64,000 nucleotides of DNA from Geothrix paludis (GTDB lineage Bacteria > Acidobacteriota > Holophagae > Holophagales > Holophagaceae): assembly GCF_022808815.1 (NCBI RefSeq), contig NZ_JAKZLC010000003.1, positions 418,951-482,950 on the forward strand. The letters run 5' to 3'. Each line of letters opens with the position of its first letter. Within the stretch, counting starts at the first letter, position 1. This document shows, piece after piece, positions 1 through 10,136 of the stretch. Made by a program: the position numbers and the translations under genes. The notes below the pieces were generated by a model. It was not told where the DNA came from, searched no databases, and was given only the letters and a program-made list of their open reading frames with translations.

Positions 1-565
1 TCAATGCTTTCGGCGCGAGCCAGGAGCCGCCCACGCAGACCACGTTCGGCTGCGCGAGGTAGGCGGCGGCGGTGGCGGGGCTGATGCCGCCGGTGGGACA
101 GAAGGCGAGGTCCCGGAAGGGGCCGGCCAGGGCCTTGAGCATGGGGATGCCGCCCGCCGGCTCGGCGGGGAAGAGCTTGAGGAAGCGGAAGCCCGCGTCC
201 ACGGCGGCCATCACCTCCGTGGGCGTCATCACCCCCGGCAGCAGGGGCAGGCCCGATCCGGCCGCCGCCTCCAGCAGGGGGCGGGTGAGGCCGGGGCTCA
301 CGGCGAAGGCGGCGCCCGCCTCGGCCACCTGTCGCAGCGCCTCGGGTGTGGTCACGGTGCCGGCGCCCACGTGGGCCTGGGGGAAGGCCCGGCGGATCTG
401 CCGGATGGCCTCCAGGGCCACGGGGGTGCGCAGGGTGATCTCCAGGGTGGGGATGCCGCCCTCCAGCAGGGCCGCGGCCAGGGGCAGGCCCTGGTCCAGG
501 CGGTCCAGGGCGATGACCGGCATCACCGGCGCGGCGCGGAGGATGGTCTCGAGGGAGGTCGTCAT
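1..565 (-). CDS. eda: 2-keto-3-deoxy-6-phosphogluconate (KDPG) aldolase, 3' end cut by the window edge
   Basis: This cytoplasmic class I aldolase splits KDPG into pyruvate and glyceraldehyde-3-phosphate, the last step of the Entner-Doudoroff pathway. The 188 residues visible contain the [12 protein letters not shown] motif with the catalytic Glu42 and Arg46, the [10 protein letters not shown] motif with the Schiff-base lysine near residue 130, and the late GGISP and GGSWL motifs. The family is about 210 residues long, so roughly 20-25 C-terminal residues lie outside the window. The start codon overlaps the edd stop (ATGA), so the two genes are translationally coupled. Confidence 0.93.
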   Translation of the reverse strand, partial: MTTSLETILRAAPVMPVIALDRLDQGLPLAAALLEGGIPTLEITLRTPVALEAIRQIRRAFPQAHVGAGTVTTPEALRQVAEAGAAFAVSPGLTRPLLEAAAGSGLPLLPGVMTPTEVMAAVDAGFRFLKLFPAEPAGGIPMLKALAGPFRDLAFCPTGGISPATAAAYLAQPNVVCVGGSWLAPKAL

Positions 566-2394
566 GGCCGGCTCCGGTCGAAGGCCTCGCCGAAGGAGGT
601 GGCCCCGGCCTCGGCCTCGGTGGCGTGGGCGCGGAAGAGGCCGAACAGCTCGCGGCCGGTGCCGTGGTCGTGGCGGGCCGGAAGCGCGGCCAGCGGGCGC
701 GCGGCCCATTCGGCGGGGTCCACCTTCACCTCCAGCCGTCCCTGCTCGGCGTCCAGCTCGATGAGGTCGCCGTCGCGCACCTTCGCCAGGGGGCCGCCGG
801 CCAGGGCCTCGGGGGAGACGTGGATGGCCGCAGGCACCTTGCCGGAGGCGCCGGACATGCGGCCGTCGGTGACCAGGGCCACGTGGAAGCCCTGGTCCTG
901 GAGGTTGGCCAGGGTGGGCGTGAGCTGGTGGAGCTCGGGCATGCCATTGGCCCGGGGACCCTGGAAGCGCACCACGGCCACGAGGTCCCCGGTGAGGCTT
1001 CCGGCCTTGTAGGCGGCCTGCAGGGCCTCCTGGCTGTCGAAGACCCGGGCAGGCGCCACCACGTGGCGATGCTCGGGCTTCACCGCCGAGACCTTGATGA
1101 CAGAGCGCCCCAGGTTGCCCGTGAGCAGGCGCAGGCCGCCGTTGGGGTCGAAGGGCCGCGCCATGGGCCGCAGCACCGACTCGTCGCCGCTCTCCGCTGG
1201 GGCGTCCCGCCAGACCAGCTCGCCGTTCTCCAGCTGCGGAGCCTGGGTGTAGGGCCGCAGGCCCGGTCCTGCCACGGTCAGCACGTTGCCGTGCAGCAGG
1301 CCCGCGTCCAGCAGCTCCCGGATGAGGAAGCCCATGCCCCCGGCGCGGTGGAAGGCGTTCACGTCCGCCTGGCCGTTGGGGTAGGCCCGAACCAGCAGGG
1401 GCACGTGGGCGGAAAGCTCGTCGAAGTCGCTCCAGTCGATGACGATGCCCGCGGCCCGCGCGATGGCCACCAGGTGCAGGGTGTGGTTGGTGGAGCCGCC
1501 CGTGGCCAGCAGGCCCACCATGCCGTTCACGATGGCACGCTCGTCGATCACCAGGCCCAGGGGCGTGTACTCGGCGCTCCCTTCCACCAGGGCGGCGGCG
1601 CGGGCGGCGGCGCGGCGCGTGAGCGCCTCCCGCAGGGGCGTGCCCGTGGGCACGAAGGAGGCGCCAGGCAGGTGCAGGCCCATCACTTCCATGAGCATCT
1701 GGTTGCTGTTGGCGGTGCCGTAGAAGGTGCAGGTGCCGGGCGCCCAGTAGGCGGCGCCCTCGGCGGCCAGCAGCTCCTCCCGCGTGGCCTTCCCGGCCTG
1801 GTACCTCTGGCGGACCTTGGCCTTCTCCTCGTTGGAGAGGCCGCTGGGCATGGGGCCGCCGGGCACGAAGACCACGGGCAGGTGCCCGAACTGGAGGGCC
1901 CCGATGAGCAGGCCCGGCACGATCTTGTCGCAGACGCCCAGGCAGAGGGCCGCGTCGAAGACTCTGTGGGAGAGCGCCACCGCCGTGGCCATGGCGATGA
2001 CGTCCCGGGAGAAGAGGGACAGCTCCATGCCCGGCTGGCCCTGGGTGATGCCGTCGCACATGGCCGGCACGCCGCCGGCCACCTGGGCCGTGGCGCCTGC
2101 GGCGCGGGCGGCCTCCTTGATCCAGGCGGGGAAGGCCCCCAGCGGCTGGTGGGCCGAGAGCATGTCGTTGTAGGCGGTGACGATGCCCAGGTTCGGTTCG
2201 CGGCCCTCCTTCAGCGCGGCTTTGTCGGCGCCGGCGGCGGCGAAGGTGTGGGCCAGGTTGGCGCAGGAGACGTCGCAGCGGTGCGGACGGGCCGCCCCGG
2301 TCTCCCGGAGCTGGGCCAGGTAGGCCTCCCGGCCGGCGCGGCTGCGCTGGCGGATGCGATCCGTGAGGGCGGAGACATGGGCGTTCAGGGCCAT
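562..2394 (-). CDS. edd: 6-phosphogluconate dehydratase
   Basis: The enzyme dehydrates 6-phosphogluconate to KDPG, the committed Entner-Doudoroff step, using a [4Fe-4S] cluster. The product is 610 aa, close to the 603 aa of E. coli Edd. Family blocks are visible: [18 protein letters not shown], the cysteine motif [15 protein letters not shown] and a second motif [10 protein letters not shown] chose the ATG at 2394 ([10 protein letters not shown]) because the reading frame upstream of it runs through the regulatory region shared with zwf and has no family similarity. edd is divergent from zwf and coupled to eda. Confidence 0.95.
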   Translation of the reverse strand: MALNAHVSALTDRIRQRSRAGREAYLAQLRETGAARPHRCDVSCANLAHTFAAAGADKAALKEGREPNLGIVTAYNDMLSAHQPLGAFPAWIKEAARAAGATAQVAGGVPAMCDGITQGQPGMELSLFSRDVIAMATAVALSHRVFDAALCLGVCDKIVPGLLIGALQFGHLPVVFVPGGPMPSGLSNEEKAKVRQRYQAGKATREELLAAEGAAYWAPGTCTFYGTANSNQMLMEVMGLHLPGASFVPTGTPLREALTRRAAARAAALVEGSAEYTPLGLVIDERAIVNGMVGLLATGGSTNHTLHLVAIARAAGIVIDWSDFDELSAHVPLLVRAYPNGQADVNAFHRAGGMGFLIRELLDAGLLHGNVLTVAGPGLRPYTQAPQLENGELVWRDAPAESGDESVLRPMARPFDPNGGLRLLTGNLGRSVIKVSAVKPEHRHVVAPARVFDSQEALQAAYKAGSLTGDLVAVVRFQGPRANGMPELHQLTPTLANLQDQGFHVALVTDGRMSGASGKVPAAIHVSPEALAGGPLAKVRDGDLIELDAEQGRLEVKVDPAEWAARPLAALPARHDHGTGRELFGLFRAHATEAEAGATSFGEAFDRSRP

Positions 2395-2433
2395 GGGGAG
2401 GTTCCTTCCCGGAGTCCCGGTGGGTCGGGTGTG

Positions 2434-2448
2434 TGTAACATTATTACT
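2434..2448. promoter_or_regulatory. HexR-type operator box 1
   Basis: TGTAACATTATTACT matches 13 of 15 positions of the HexR box known from gammaproteobacteria (TGTARTWWWAYTACA). It lies in the edd-zwf divergent promoter, 40 bp from the edd start. A HexR-like gene lies two genes downstream of zwf. The role is inferred from this match and context. Confidence 0.5.
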
Positions 2449-2451
2449 TTT

Positions 2452-2465
2452 TGTAACCGGTTGCA
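2452..2465. promoter_or_regulatory. palindrome TGTAACCGGTTGCA (LacI/GntR-style operator candidate)
   Basis: This 14-bp palindrome has one mismatched pair and a central CCGG, and lies between the two HexR-type boxes. Its TGNAA...TTNCA layout resembles operators of LacI-family sugar-acid regulators. No LacI-family gene is in the window, so it could instead be a further half-site cluster for the HexR-like protein. Confidence 0.3.
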
Positions 2466-2476
2466 TGAAAAAAAGT

Positions 2477-2491
2477 CGTAGTATTTCTACA
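2477..2491. promoter_or_regulatory. HexR-type operator box 2
   Basis: CGTAGTATTTCTACA matches 13 of 15 positions of the HexR consensus. It ends 12 bp before the zwf start codon, where a bound repressor would block zwf expression. Its centre is 43 bp from box 1, about four helical turns, so both boxes could be bound on one face. Confidence 0.5.
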
Positions 2492-2503
2492 TCCGGAGAT
2501 CCC

Positions 2504-3964
2504 ATGAGAACCCTGCCCGATTTCGACATGGTGCTGTTCGGCGGGACCGGCGACCTGGCCATGCGCAAGCTGTTGCCCGCGCTCTACCAGCAGGTGAAGG
2601 CGGGAACCGTGAGCCCGGGTTCCCGCATCCTCGCCGCGGCGCGCCGGTCGCTCACCCGGGAGGCCTTCCTGGAGCTGGCCGAGACCAGCTGCAAGCCCTT
2701 CCTGGGTGCCGACTACGACGCCGCCACCTGGACCTCCTTCGCGGAGCGCATCAGCTACTTCCCCATGGACGTCCAGTCCGAGGACAGCTACGGGCCGCTG
2801 GGCGCCGCGCTGGGCCAGCACCCCGACCGCATCCGCGTCTTCTACTACTCCACGTCGCCGGACTTCTTCGCGGCCATCTCCGCCCACCTGGGCGGGGCGG
2901 GCCTCATCTCGCCGCACTCGCGTGTGGTGGTGGAGAAGCCCCTGGGCCATGACCTGGAGTCCTCCCGCGAGATCAACGACGCCGTGGGCCGGCACTTCAC
3001 CGAGCGCCAGATCTTCCGCATCGACCACTACCTCGGCAAGGAGCCGGTGCAGAACCTGCTGGCCCTGCGCTTCGCCAACGTGCTCTTCGAGCCGCTCTGG
3101 CGCCGGGAGTGGGTGCAGGACGTGCAGATCACCGTGGCCGAGCAGCTGGGCGTGGAGGGCCGGGGCGACTTCTACGAGGGCACCGGCGCCCTGCGGGACA
3201 TGCTGCAGAACCACCTGCTCCAGCTGCTCTGCATCGTGGCCATGGAGCCGCCCACGGCCAGCGATCCCGACGCGGTGCGCGACGAAAAGCTCAAGGTGCT
3301 GCGCTCCCTGCGCGCCTTCACGCCCCAGGACGTGGCCGCGAAGACCGTGCGGGGCCAGTACAAGGCCGGCGCCGTGGGGGGGCGGCCCGTGGCCGGCTAC
3401 GTGGAGGAGCCGGGCGTGGCCCCGGAGAGCCGCACGGAGACCTTCGTGGCCGCGAAGGCGGAGATCGACACCTGGCGCTGGGCCGGCGTGCCCTTTTTCC
3501 TCCGCACCGGCAAGCGCATGCCCGAGAAGCTGGCGGAGATCGTCATCAACTTCCGCCAGGTGCCCCACTTCATCTTCGGCGAGGCCGCCCACGGCACCCG
3601 GGCGAATCGCCTCGTCATCCGCATGCAGCCGGACGAGAGCATGCGCCTCTACCTGGTGGCCAAGCAGCCCGGCGACGCCATGGCTCTGCATCCGGTGAAC
3701 CTCAACCTCGACTTCGCCGAGTCCTTCCGCGCGCGGCGCCTGGAGGCCTACGAGCGGCTGCTGCTGGACGCCATCCGCGGCCGCCTCACGCTCTTCGTGC
3801 GCCGCGACGAGCAGGAGGCGGCTTGGCGCTGGGTGGAGCCCATCCTCGACAGCTGGGCCGCCAGCGAGGACCGGCCCAAGTCCTACACCGCCGGGAGCTG
3901 GGGCCCCGCGGCCTCCAGCGCCCTGCTTTCCCGCGATGGCCTGGCCTGGTCCGAGGAGGACTAG
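2504..3964 (+). CDS. zwf: glucose-6-phosphate 1-dehydrogenase
   Basis: The enzyme oxidises glucose-6-phosphate to 6-phosphoglucono-lactone with NAD(P)+, feeding the Entner-Doudoroff route. The 486 aa (E. coli Zwf has 491) begin with the dinucleotide-binding motif [17 protein letters not shown] and contain the active-site signature RIDHYLGKE near residue 174. The ATG at 2504 follows a purine-rich ribosome site (CCGGAGATCCC). In-frame starts further upstream fall in the regulatory region and were rejected. It is the first gene of zwf-pgl-hexR; the pgl start codon abuts its stop codon. Confidence 0.95.
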   Translation: MRTLPDFDMVLFGGTGDLAMRKLLPALYQQVKAGTVSPGSRILAAARRSLTREAFLELAETSCKPFLGADYDAATWTSFAERISYFPMDVQSEDSYGPLGAALGQHPDRIRVFYYSTSPDFFAAISAHLGGAGLISPHSRVVVEKPLGHDLESSREINDAVGRHFTERQIFRIDHYLGKEPVQNLLALRFANVLFEPLWRREWVQDVQITVAEQLGVEGRGDFYEGTGALRDMLQNHLLQLLCIVAMEPPTASDPDAVRDEKLKVLRSLRAFTPQDVAAKTVRGQYKAGAVGGRPVAGYVEEPGVAPESRTETFVAAKAEIDTWRWAGVPFFLRTGKRMPEKLAEIVINFRQVPHFIFGEAAHGTRANRLVIRMQPDESMRLYLVAKQPGDAMALHPVNLNLDFAESFRARRLEAYERLLLDAIRGRLTLFVRRDEQEAAWRWVEPILDSWAASEDRPKSYTAGSWGPAASSALLSRDGLAWSEED

Positions 3965-4654
3965 GTGTGCAGCCTGCGTGAGTATCCCGACCAGGCCAGG
4001 CTCATCGCGTCGCTGGCCCAGGACGTGGCCCGGCGCTTGAAGGAGGACCTCGCACGCCGGGAGCGGGCCGTCCTGGTGGTGTCCGGCGGGCGCAGCCCCG
4101 TACCCCTCTTCCAGGCCCTGGCCAGGCAGGTTCTCCCTTGGGAGCGCGTGACGGTCACGCTGGCCGACGAGCGGTGGGTGCCGGCGGATCATCCCGATAG
4201 CAACGAGGCCTTGGTGCGGGACCACCTCCTGCAGGGCGCCGCCGCCGCGGCCCAGCTGGTGCCCCTGTTCACCGGCGACGCGACGCCGGAACAAGGCGCA
4301 TCCAAAGCCAGCGCCGCCTTGGCGGAGCTGCCCCGGCCCTTCAGTCGGGTGATCCTCGGCATGGGCGAGGACGGGCACATCGCCTCGCTGTTCCCGGGGG
4401 CCGCGGAGCTGACCGAGGGCCTGACCACGGAGGCCGCGGCACTGGCCGTGCATCCCCCCCACGCGCCCCACCCGCGCCTCAGCCTCTCCCTGCGCGCCCT
4501 GCTGGACACCCGCGACCTCGTGCTGATGATCTCCGGCCCGGCCAAGCGCCGGGTGCTGGAGCGGGCGCTGGAGGAGGGGCCGGTGGAGGACCTGCCTGTG
4601 CGGGCCATCCTGCGCCAGACCGCGGTGCCGGTCTCGGTATGCTGGGCGCCATGA
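3965..4654 (+). CDS. pgl: 6-phosphogluconolactonase (DevB/SOL type)
   Basis: The enzyme hydrolyses 6-phosphogluconolactone to 6-phosphogluconate, linking Zwf to Edd. The 229-aa product has the family motifs VVSGGRSP near residue 38, LADERWVP and LGMGEDGHIASLFPG. It starts with GTG immediately after the zwf TAG, and its own TGA overlaps the ATG of the next gene, so the three genes form one tight operon. Confidence 0.92.
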   Translation: MCSLREYPDQARLIASLAQDVARRLKEDLARRERAVLVVSGGRSPVPLFQALARQVLPWERVTVTLADERWVPADHPDSNEALVRDHLLQGAAAAAQLVPLFTGDATPEQGASKASAALAELPRPFSRVILGMGEDGHIASLFPGAAELTEGLTTEAAALAVHPPHAPHPRLSLSLRALLDTRDLVLMISGPAKRRVLERALEEGPVEDLPVRAILRQTAVPVSVCWAP

Positions 4655-5493
4655 GCCTCCTCACACGCATCCAGGCCCTCCTGCCGGAGCTGCCGCCCTC
4701 GGAGCGGCGCGTGGCGGACCTGGTGCTCAACCATCCGGTGGAGGTGGTCTCCGCCCCCATCTCGCGGATCGCCGCCCTGGCCGACGTGAGCCAACCCACG
4801 GTCATCCGGTTCTGCCGCCGCCTCAGGTTCCCGGGCCTGCCCGGCTTCAAGCTGAAGCTCGCGGGCGATCTGGGCGCCGGCATCCCCTTCGTCCACGACC
4901 GCCTGGCCGCCGGCGACGGCATGGACCGCCTGATCTCGAAGGTCTTCGACAGCGCGCTGGCGGGCCTGGCGAGGGGACGCGACGCCCTACGGCCCGAGCG
5001 GCTCGCCCGGGCCGTGGAGGCCCTCGACCGGGCCAGCCGCATCGAGTGCTATGGCCTGGGCAACTCCGCCGTCACCGCCCAGGACGCCCAGATGAAGCTG
5101 TTCCGCATGGGCACGCCCACCGTGGCCTGCGCGGATTCCCAGATGCAGCGCGTGGCCGCGGCCCTGCTGCCCGCCGACGCGGTGGTGCTGGCCATCTCCA
5201 ACTCGGGCCGCACCCGGAACCTGCTGGAGGTCGTCGCCCTGGCGCGGAAATCCGGCGCCACGGTCATCGCCCTCACGCGCTCGGGCACGCCCCTGGCGGA
5301 GGCCGCGGACCTGCTGCTGCCCGCGGACGTGCAGGAGAACCCCGAGGTCTACGCGCCCATGGTGGCCCGGCTCGTCCACCTGGCCATCATCGACGTGCTC
5401 ACCGTGGCCCTGGCCCTGCGCAAGGGGCCCGCGGCCATCACGCGCATGGAAGCCGCCAAGGCGTCCCTCCAGGCCACCCGGGAACCCCGGTAG
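4651..5493 (+). CDS. hexR: HexR-like transcriptional regulator (RpiR family, HTH plus SIS domain)
   Basis: This is a sugar-phosphate-responsive repressor, probably controlling the flanking Entner-Doudoroff genes. Residues 1-77 form the HTH_6 domain (ERRVADLVLNHP, ISQPTVIRF-like helix ADVSQPTVIRFCRRL). Residues about 120-250 form a SIS sugar-isomerase fold (GLGNSAVTAQDA, AISNSGRTRNLLE). HexR proteins respond to KDPG. The ATG at 4651 overlaps the pgl stop; an in-frame ATG at 4639 would add only MLGA. Clustering with edd-eda-zwf-pgl and two HexR-like boxes supports the name, but other RpiR-family members cannot be excluded. Confidence 0.8.
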   Translation: MSLLTRIQALLPELPPSERRVADLVLNHPVEVVSAPISRIAALADVSQPTVIRFCRRLRFPGLPGFKLKLAGDLGAGIPFVHDRLAAGDGMDRLISKVFDSALAGLARGRDALRPERLARAVEALDRASRIECYGLGNSAVTAQDAQMKLFRMGTPTVACADSQMQRVAAALLPADAVVLAISNSGRTRNLLEVVALARKSGATVIALTRSGTPLAEAADLLLPADVQENPEVYAPMVARLVHLAIIDVLTVALALRKGPAAITRMEAAKASLQATREPR

Positions 5494-5553
5494 GGCCGGC
5501 CTTTGCGGCTATGCTTCCGGAGCAGGTCTCGAACCGACATCCCAGGAGGAATC

Positions 5554-6363
5554 ATGCGATGCAGCAGCGAAGTGATCCGGACGCTGGCCCTGGCGGCGGT
5601 GCTGTTTCCGGGAGCCTCCGCCAGCGCTCTCGATGAGGGCCGGACCCAGTGGAAGCTGGCCAACTTCACCTGGGTGAGCCGGGTCCCGGCCGAGGCGGGG
5701 GCCGTCGCCAACGGCCATCCGGCCCAGGTCTCCCAGGCCGTGCTGCAGAAGGCCCTGGGCGCCGTGGTGGCGCAGGTGGATGGGGCCGACACGCCCCTCT
5801 TCGAGCCCAAGGAGGCCGCCGCGCTCGCCAAGGCCCTGGAGGAGGCCCTCGCCGCCGCCCGGCCGTCGGAGGACCTGGTCCTGCTGAGCACCCAGCGGCG
5901 GGGCGGGCACTTCATGGATCCCGCCCTGGCCGTGACGGCGCGGCTCTTCGTGAAGGCGGGGGCCCTCAACCTGATCGTGCACGATGCCCGGCTCGACTTC
6001 ATGGACCGCTATTCCGCCGACCGCACGCTGCCCACCTTCGCCTACGGGTCGCGGACGGCGGGCACCGCCGTGTCCCTCAAGGCCGAGGGCGCCACGAACC
6101 TCCGGTCCGACTGGCTGGCCCTTCCGCTCGCGCCCGTGGCGCCAGCGGCCACCACACTGGCACCCACACCCGCCTCGGCGCTGGCACCCGGATCGGCGGC
6201 ATCGGCTCCTCAGGCGACCGCGTCCGCGGCCGCGAAGCCGGATCAGGATTTCTACGACCTTCAGTACCAGCGCCTCAAGGCGCTGAAGCGCCTGCGGGAT
6301 GAGAACCTGATCTCCGAGGTCGAATACCAGGAGAAGCGCCAGGCCATCCTGAAGACGCTCTGA
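5554..6363 (+). CDS. secreted protein of unknown function with C-terminal SHOCT-like segment
   Basis: I do not recognise the main body of this 269-aa protein. It starts with a probable signal peptide (residues 1-25) after a strong AGGAGGA ribosome site. A globular region to about residue 190 is followed by an Ala/Pro/Thr-rich linker. The last 35 residues, with [19 protein letters not shown], match the short SHOCT motif often found at protein ends. It stands alone between hexR and the thiolase. Location is probably periplasmic. Confidence 0.7.
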   Translation: MRCSSEVIRTLALAAVLFPGASASALDEGRTQWKLANFTWVSRVPAEAGAVANGHPAQVSQAVLQKALGAVVAQVDGADTPLFEPKEAAALAKALEEALAAARPSEDLVLLSTQRRGGHFMDPALAVTARLFVKAGALNLIVHDARLDFMDRYSADRTLPTFAYGSRTAGTAVSLKAEGATNLRSDWLALPLAPVAPAATTLAPTPASALAPGSAASAPQATASAAAKPDQDFYDLQYQRLKALKRLRDENLISEVEYQEKRQAILKTL

Positions 6364-6436
6364 GGCTGCCCGGAGACCGCCGGGTCCTGGCGGGCGCGGC
6401 TTCGCGATACCCTGTGGGGATCCTCCGGAGTCCGCC

Positions 6437-7609
6437 ATGTCCACCTACATCCTGTCTGCGACCCGCACCGCCGTCGGTTCCTTCGGAGGCGGCCTGAAGC
6501 CGCTGAACGCCGTGCAGATGGGTGCCCTGGCGATCACCGAGGCCCTGAAGCGGGCCGGCGTGGCGTCCGAGGCCGTGGGCGACGTGGTGATGGGCAACGT
6601 GCTCCAGGCTGGCAGCGGGCAGAACGTCGCCCGGCTGGCGGCCCTCAAGGCGGGCCTGCCCTTCTCGACCCCTGCCCACACGCCCAACCAGGTGTGCGGC
6701 TCGGGCCTCAAGGCCATCGCCCTGGGCGCCCAGTCCATCGCCATGGGCGACGCGGACCTGGTAGTGGCCGGTGGCACCGAGAGCATGTCCAACGCGCCCT
6801 ACCTGCTGCCCGCCGCCCGCTGGGGCGCCCGCATGGGGAACGCCCAGCTCATCGACAGCATGATCCAGGACGGTCTCTGGTGCGGCCACGGCGACACCCA
6901 CATGGGCATCACCGCCGAGAACGTGGCCGCCAAGCACGGTATCACCCGCGAAGCCCAGGACGCATTCTCCCTCGCCAGCCAGCAGAAGGCCGCCGCCGCC
7001 CAGGCCGCGGGCGCCTTTGACCGCGAGGTGTTCACGGTCACCCTGGCGGGTAAGAAGGGCGACGTCCTCTTCAACCGCGACGAGTACATCAAGGCCGACG
7101 CCTCCGCCGAGGGCCTCGCGAAGCTGAAGCCCGCCTTCAAGAAGGACGGCACCGTCACCGCCGGCAACGCCAGCGGCATCAACGACGGCGCCGGCGCCCT
7201 GGTGCTGGCCTCCGAGGCTGCCGCCAAGGCGCACAAGCCCATCGCCCGCATCCTCGGCTTCGCCCAGGCCGGCGTGGATCCCGCCACCATGGGCCTGGGC
7301 CCCGTGCCCGCCATCCAGAAGCTGCTGGCGAAGACCGGCGTGAAGTTGGCCGACATCGATCTCTTCGAGCTGAACGAGGCCTTCGCCGCCCAGAGCCTCG
7401 GCGTGCTGGCGGAGCTGCCCGAGCTCGACCCCGCCAAGGTGAACCTGCGCGGCGGCGCCATCGCCATCGGCCACCCCATCGGCGCCAGCGGCACCCGCAT
7501 CCTCGTCACCCTGCTGCACCTGCTGCAGGACGAGAACAAGAAGCTCGGCCTCGCCGCCCTCTGCGTCGGCGGCGGCCAGGGCGTGGCCATGCTGGTGGAG
7601 CGGCTGTAG
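6437..7609 (+). CDS. acetyl-CoA acetyltransferase (thiolase)
   Basis: This cytoplasmic thiolase condenses two acetyl-CoA to acetoacetyl-CoA or runs in reverse in fatty-acid and amino-acid breakdown. The 390 aa fit the AtoB/PhaA class. The nucleophilic cysteine lies in [11 protein letters not shown] near residue 87, the histidine in GHPIGASG, and the second catalytic cysteine in [11 protein letters not shown] near the C-terminus. No partner beta-oxidation genes are adjacent, so the direction in vivo is not shown. Confidence 0.93.
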   Translation: MSTYILSATRTAVGSFGGGLKPLNAVQMGALAITEALKRAGVASEAVGDVVMGNVLQAGSGQNVARLAALKAGLPFSTPAHTPNQVCGSGLKAIALGAQSIAMGDADLVVAGGTESMSNAPYLLPAARWGARMGNAQLIDSMIQDGLWCGHGDTHMGITAENVAAKHGITREAQDAFSLASQQKAAAAQAAGAFDREVFTVTLAGKKGDVLFNRDEYIKADASAEGLAKLKPAFKKDGTVTAGNASGINDGAGALVLASEAAAKAHKPIARILGFAQAGVDPATMGLGPVPAIQKLLAKTGVKLADIDLFELNEAFAAQSLGVLAELPELDPAKVNLRGGAIAIGHPIGASGTRILVTLLHLLQDENKKLGLAALCVGGGQGVAMLVERL

Positions 7610-7617
7610 GCCGAGAG

Positions 7618-8472
7618 CTACTCGAACACCACCGTCTTGTTCCCGTAGGTCAGCACCCGGTGCTGGAGGTGGAGCCGCACGGCCCGCGAGAGGGCCAGGC
7701 GCTCCATGTCCCGGCCCTTGCGGACCAGGTCCTCGACCGTGTCGCGGTGGCTGACGCGGACCACGTCCTGGTCGATGATCGGGCCCGAGTCGAGGTCCGG
7801 CGTGACGTAGTGGGCCGTGGCACCGATGAGCTTCACGCCCCGGGCGTGGGCCTGGTGATAGGGCTGGGCCCCGGCGAAGGCAGGCAGGAAGCTGTGGTGG
7901 ATGTTGATGACGGAGGGGAAGGCCTCCAGGAAGGCAGGGCTGAGGACCTGCATGTACTTGGCGAGGATCACCAGGTCCACGCCTTCGGAACGCAGCAGGG
8001 CCAGCTCCTGGGCCTCGGCGGCCTCCCGGGTCTCGCGGGTGATGGGGACCACGTGGAAGGGGATGCCCAGCGGCTCGACGTGGCGCTTCAGCGTGGCGTG
8101 GTTGCTGAGCACGAGGGCGATCTCCGCCCCCAGCTCGCCGGCTTGGTGGCGCCAGAGGAGGTCCAGGAGGCAGTGCTCCTGTTTGCTGCACCAGAGGGCG
8201 ATCCGGGGGACCACGTCCGAGAAGTGGAGTTCCCAATGGCCGCCCATGGGATCGGCGATGTCCGCGAACCCCTTCCGGAGCCCGGCCCGGTCCAGGTCCA
8301 GGCCCTCGACCTCCAGCTCGATGCGGCCCAGGAAGCGCCCGGCCTGCAGGTCCGAGTGGTGGTCCGAGTCGACGATGTTGCCGCCGTGCTGGTACACGAA
8401 GCCGGCCAGGCGCGCCACGATGCCCTTCTGGTCCGGGCAGGAGATGAGGAAGATGGCCGTGGGGTTGGACAT
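7618..8472 (-). CDS. purU: formyltetrahydrofolate deformylase
   Basis: PurU hydrolyses 10-formyl-THF to formate and THF, balancing one-carbon pools. The 284-aa product has an N-terminal ACT domain (residues 1-85, IFLISCPDQKGIVARLAGF) and a formyltransferase-like domain. The latter contains LILAKYMQVLSP, the catalytic block INIHHSFLPAF and the HYVTPDLDSGPII signature with the conserved Asp. I prefer the ATG at 8472, which has a GGGGTGA ribosome site; an in-frame GTG at 8484 adds four residues. It converges on the thiolase gene 8 bp away. Confidence 0.93.
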   Translation of the reverse strand: MSNPTAIFLISCPDQKGIVARLAGFVYQHGGNIVDSDHHSDLQAGRFLGRIELEVEGLDLDRAGLRKGFADIADPMGGHWELHFSDVVPRIALWCSKQEHCLLDLLWRHQAGELGAEIALVLSNHATLKRHVEPLGIPFHVVPITRETREAAEAQELALLRSEGVDLVILAKYMQVLSPAFLEAFPSVINIHHSFLPAFAGAQPYHQAHARGVKLIGATAHYVTPDLDSGPIIDQDVVRVSHRDTVEDLVRKGRDMERLALSRAVRLHLQHRVLTYGNKTVVFE

Positions 8473-8560
8473 AGGTGATTTCACCCCAGGGGGGCCCGGC
8501 CCGCAAGCAAATCGGGCGGCCAGGGCGTGGCCAGGCTGGTGGAACAGATCTGAAGACTGG

Positions 8561-8631
8561 AACCGCGAATGGCGCGAATTTGCGCGAATATGAATGACAT
8601 GTATTCGCGTGCATTCGCGCCATTCGCGGTT
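8561..8631. repeat. dispersed palindromic repeat with CGCGAAT units
   Basis: A 71-bp imperfect palindrome begins AACCGCGAATGGCGCGAAT and ends with its exact 19-bp complement, with further CGCGAATA matches inside. It ends 11 bp before the ftsE start. Its internally repeated CGCGAAT units resemble short repeats scattered between genes in several bacterial phyla. It can fold into a long hairpin. Confidence 0.75.
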
Positions 8632-8642
8632 AGGTTTTTTTC

Positions 8643-9329
<687 letters not shown>

Positions 9330-9417
9330 AGGCAGTCCGGACTCCAGACTGCGGACGGCCTGGAAGGGCGCTAATCTTGAATTTGCCTCGACCTTCGTCG
9401 TAGCCACCCGAGGTCCC

Positions 9418-10005
9418 ATGGCCCAGCCCCTCACCGATGCCCGTTTCGTCACCTCCGCCTCCGACGCGCGGACGCTGGGCGTCTGCCACGCGGAGGTGGC
9501 CTTCGTGGGGCGCAGCAACGTGGGGAAGTCCTCGCTGCTGAACGCCCTGGCCAACCAGAAGCAGCTGGCGCGGGTATCCAAAACGCCAGGCCGCACGCGG
9601 CTCATCAACGTGTTCCTCACGGGGCCGGACCGCTGGATCGTGGACCTGCCGGGCTACGGCTTCGCCACCGGCCCCGCCGCCGAGCGCGCCACGTGGCAGA
9701 AGATGATCGAGGGCTACCTCACGGGCCGGGCCACGCTGCGCATGGTCTTCGTGCTGGTGGACGCCGAGGTGGGCCCCACCAAGCTGGATCACCAGATGAT
9801 CGAGTGGCTCCGCGCCGAGGGCCTGCCCCTCCGCATCGTGGCCACCAAGGCCGACCAGGTGAAGCCCAGCAAGGCCCTGAAACAGCGCAAGGACGTGGCC
9901 GCGGACCTGGGCCTGCATGCCGGCGACATCGCCTGGGTGAGCGCGGGCAAGGGCACGGGCATCCCCGAGCTGCGGCGCGAGGTCGCAGATCTGCTGGAGC
10001 TCTGA
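9418..10005 (+). CDS. engB: ribosome-biogenesis GTPase EngB (YsxC/YihA)
   Basis: EngB is an essential GTPase that assists large ribosomal subunit assembly. The 195 aa hold G1 GRSNVGKSSLLNAL near residue 37, G2/switch KTPGRTRLIN, G3 DLPGYG and G4 TKAD. The length is typical. It has its own short leader after ftsE and is followed by a long palindromic repeat. Confidence 0.95.
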   Translation: MAQPLTDARFVTSASDARTLGVCHAEVAFVGRSNVGKSSLLNALANQKQLARVSKTPGRTRLINVFLTGPDRWIVDLPGYGFATGPAAERATWQKMIEGYLTGRATLRMVFVLVDAEVGPTKLDHQMIEWLRAEGLPLRIVATKADQVKPSKALKQRKDVAADLGLHAGDIAWVSAGKGTGIPELRREVADLLEL

Positions 10006-10035
10006 CCCATCCAAGATTCGAAGAAAAAAGAAGAA

Positions 10036-10103
10036 ACCACCAAGACACCAAGGCACCGAGAAAGGCCTGTTTTGCCTTTCGCAGTTCTTGGTGTCTTGGT
10101 GGT
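10036..10103. repeat. dispersed palindromic repeat (ACCACCAAGACACCAAG type)
   Basis: A 68-bp inverted repeat starts ACCACCAAGACACCAAG and ends with the exact 17-bp complement. A second inner stem (GAAAGGC/GCCTTTC) sits in the middle. Repeats built from CCAAGACACC units are known as dispersed elements in many bacteria. It lies between convergent engB and the VanZ-phosphoesterase gene and could also act as a terminator. Confidence 0.75.
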
Positions 10104-10136
10104 GATCTTTAGTCTTTAGGCGCAGTTCCGTCGAAC

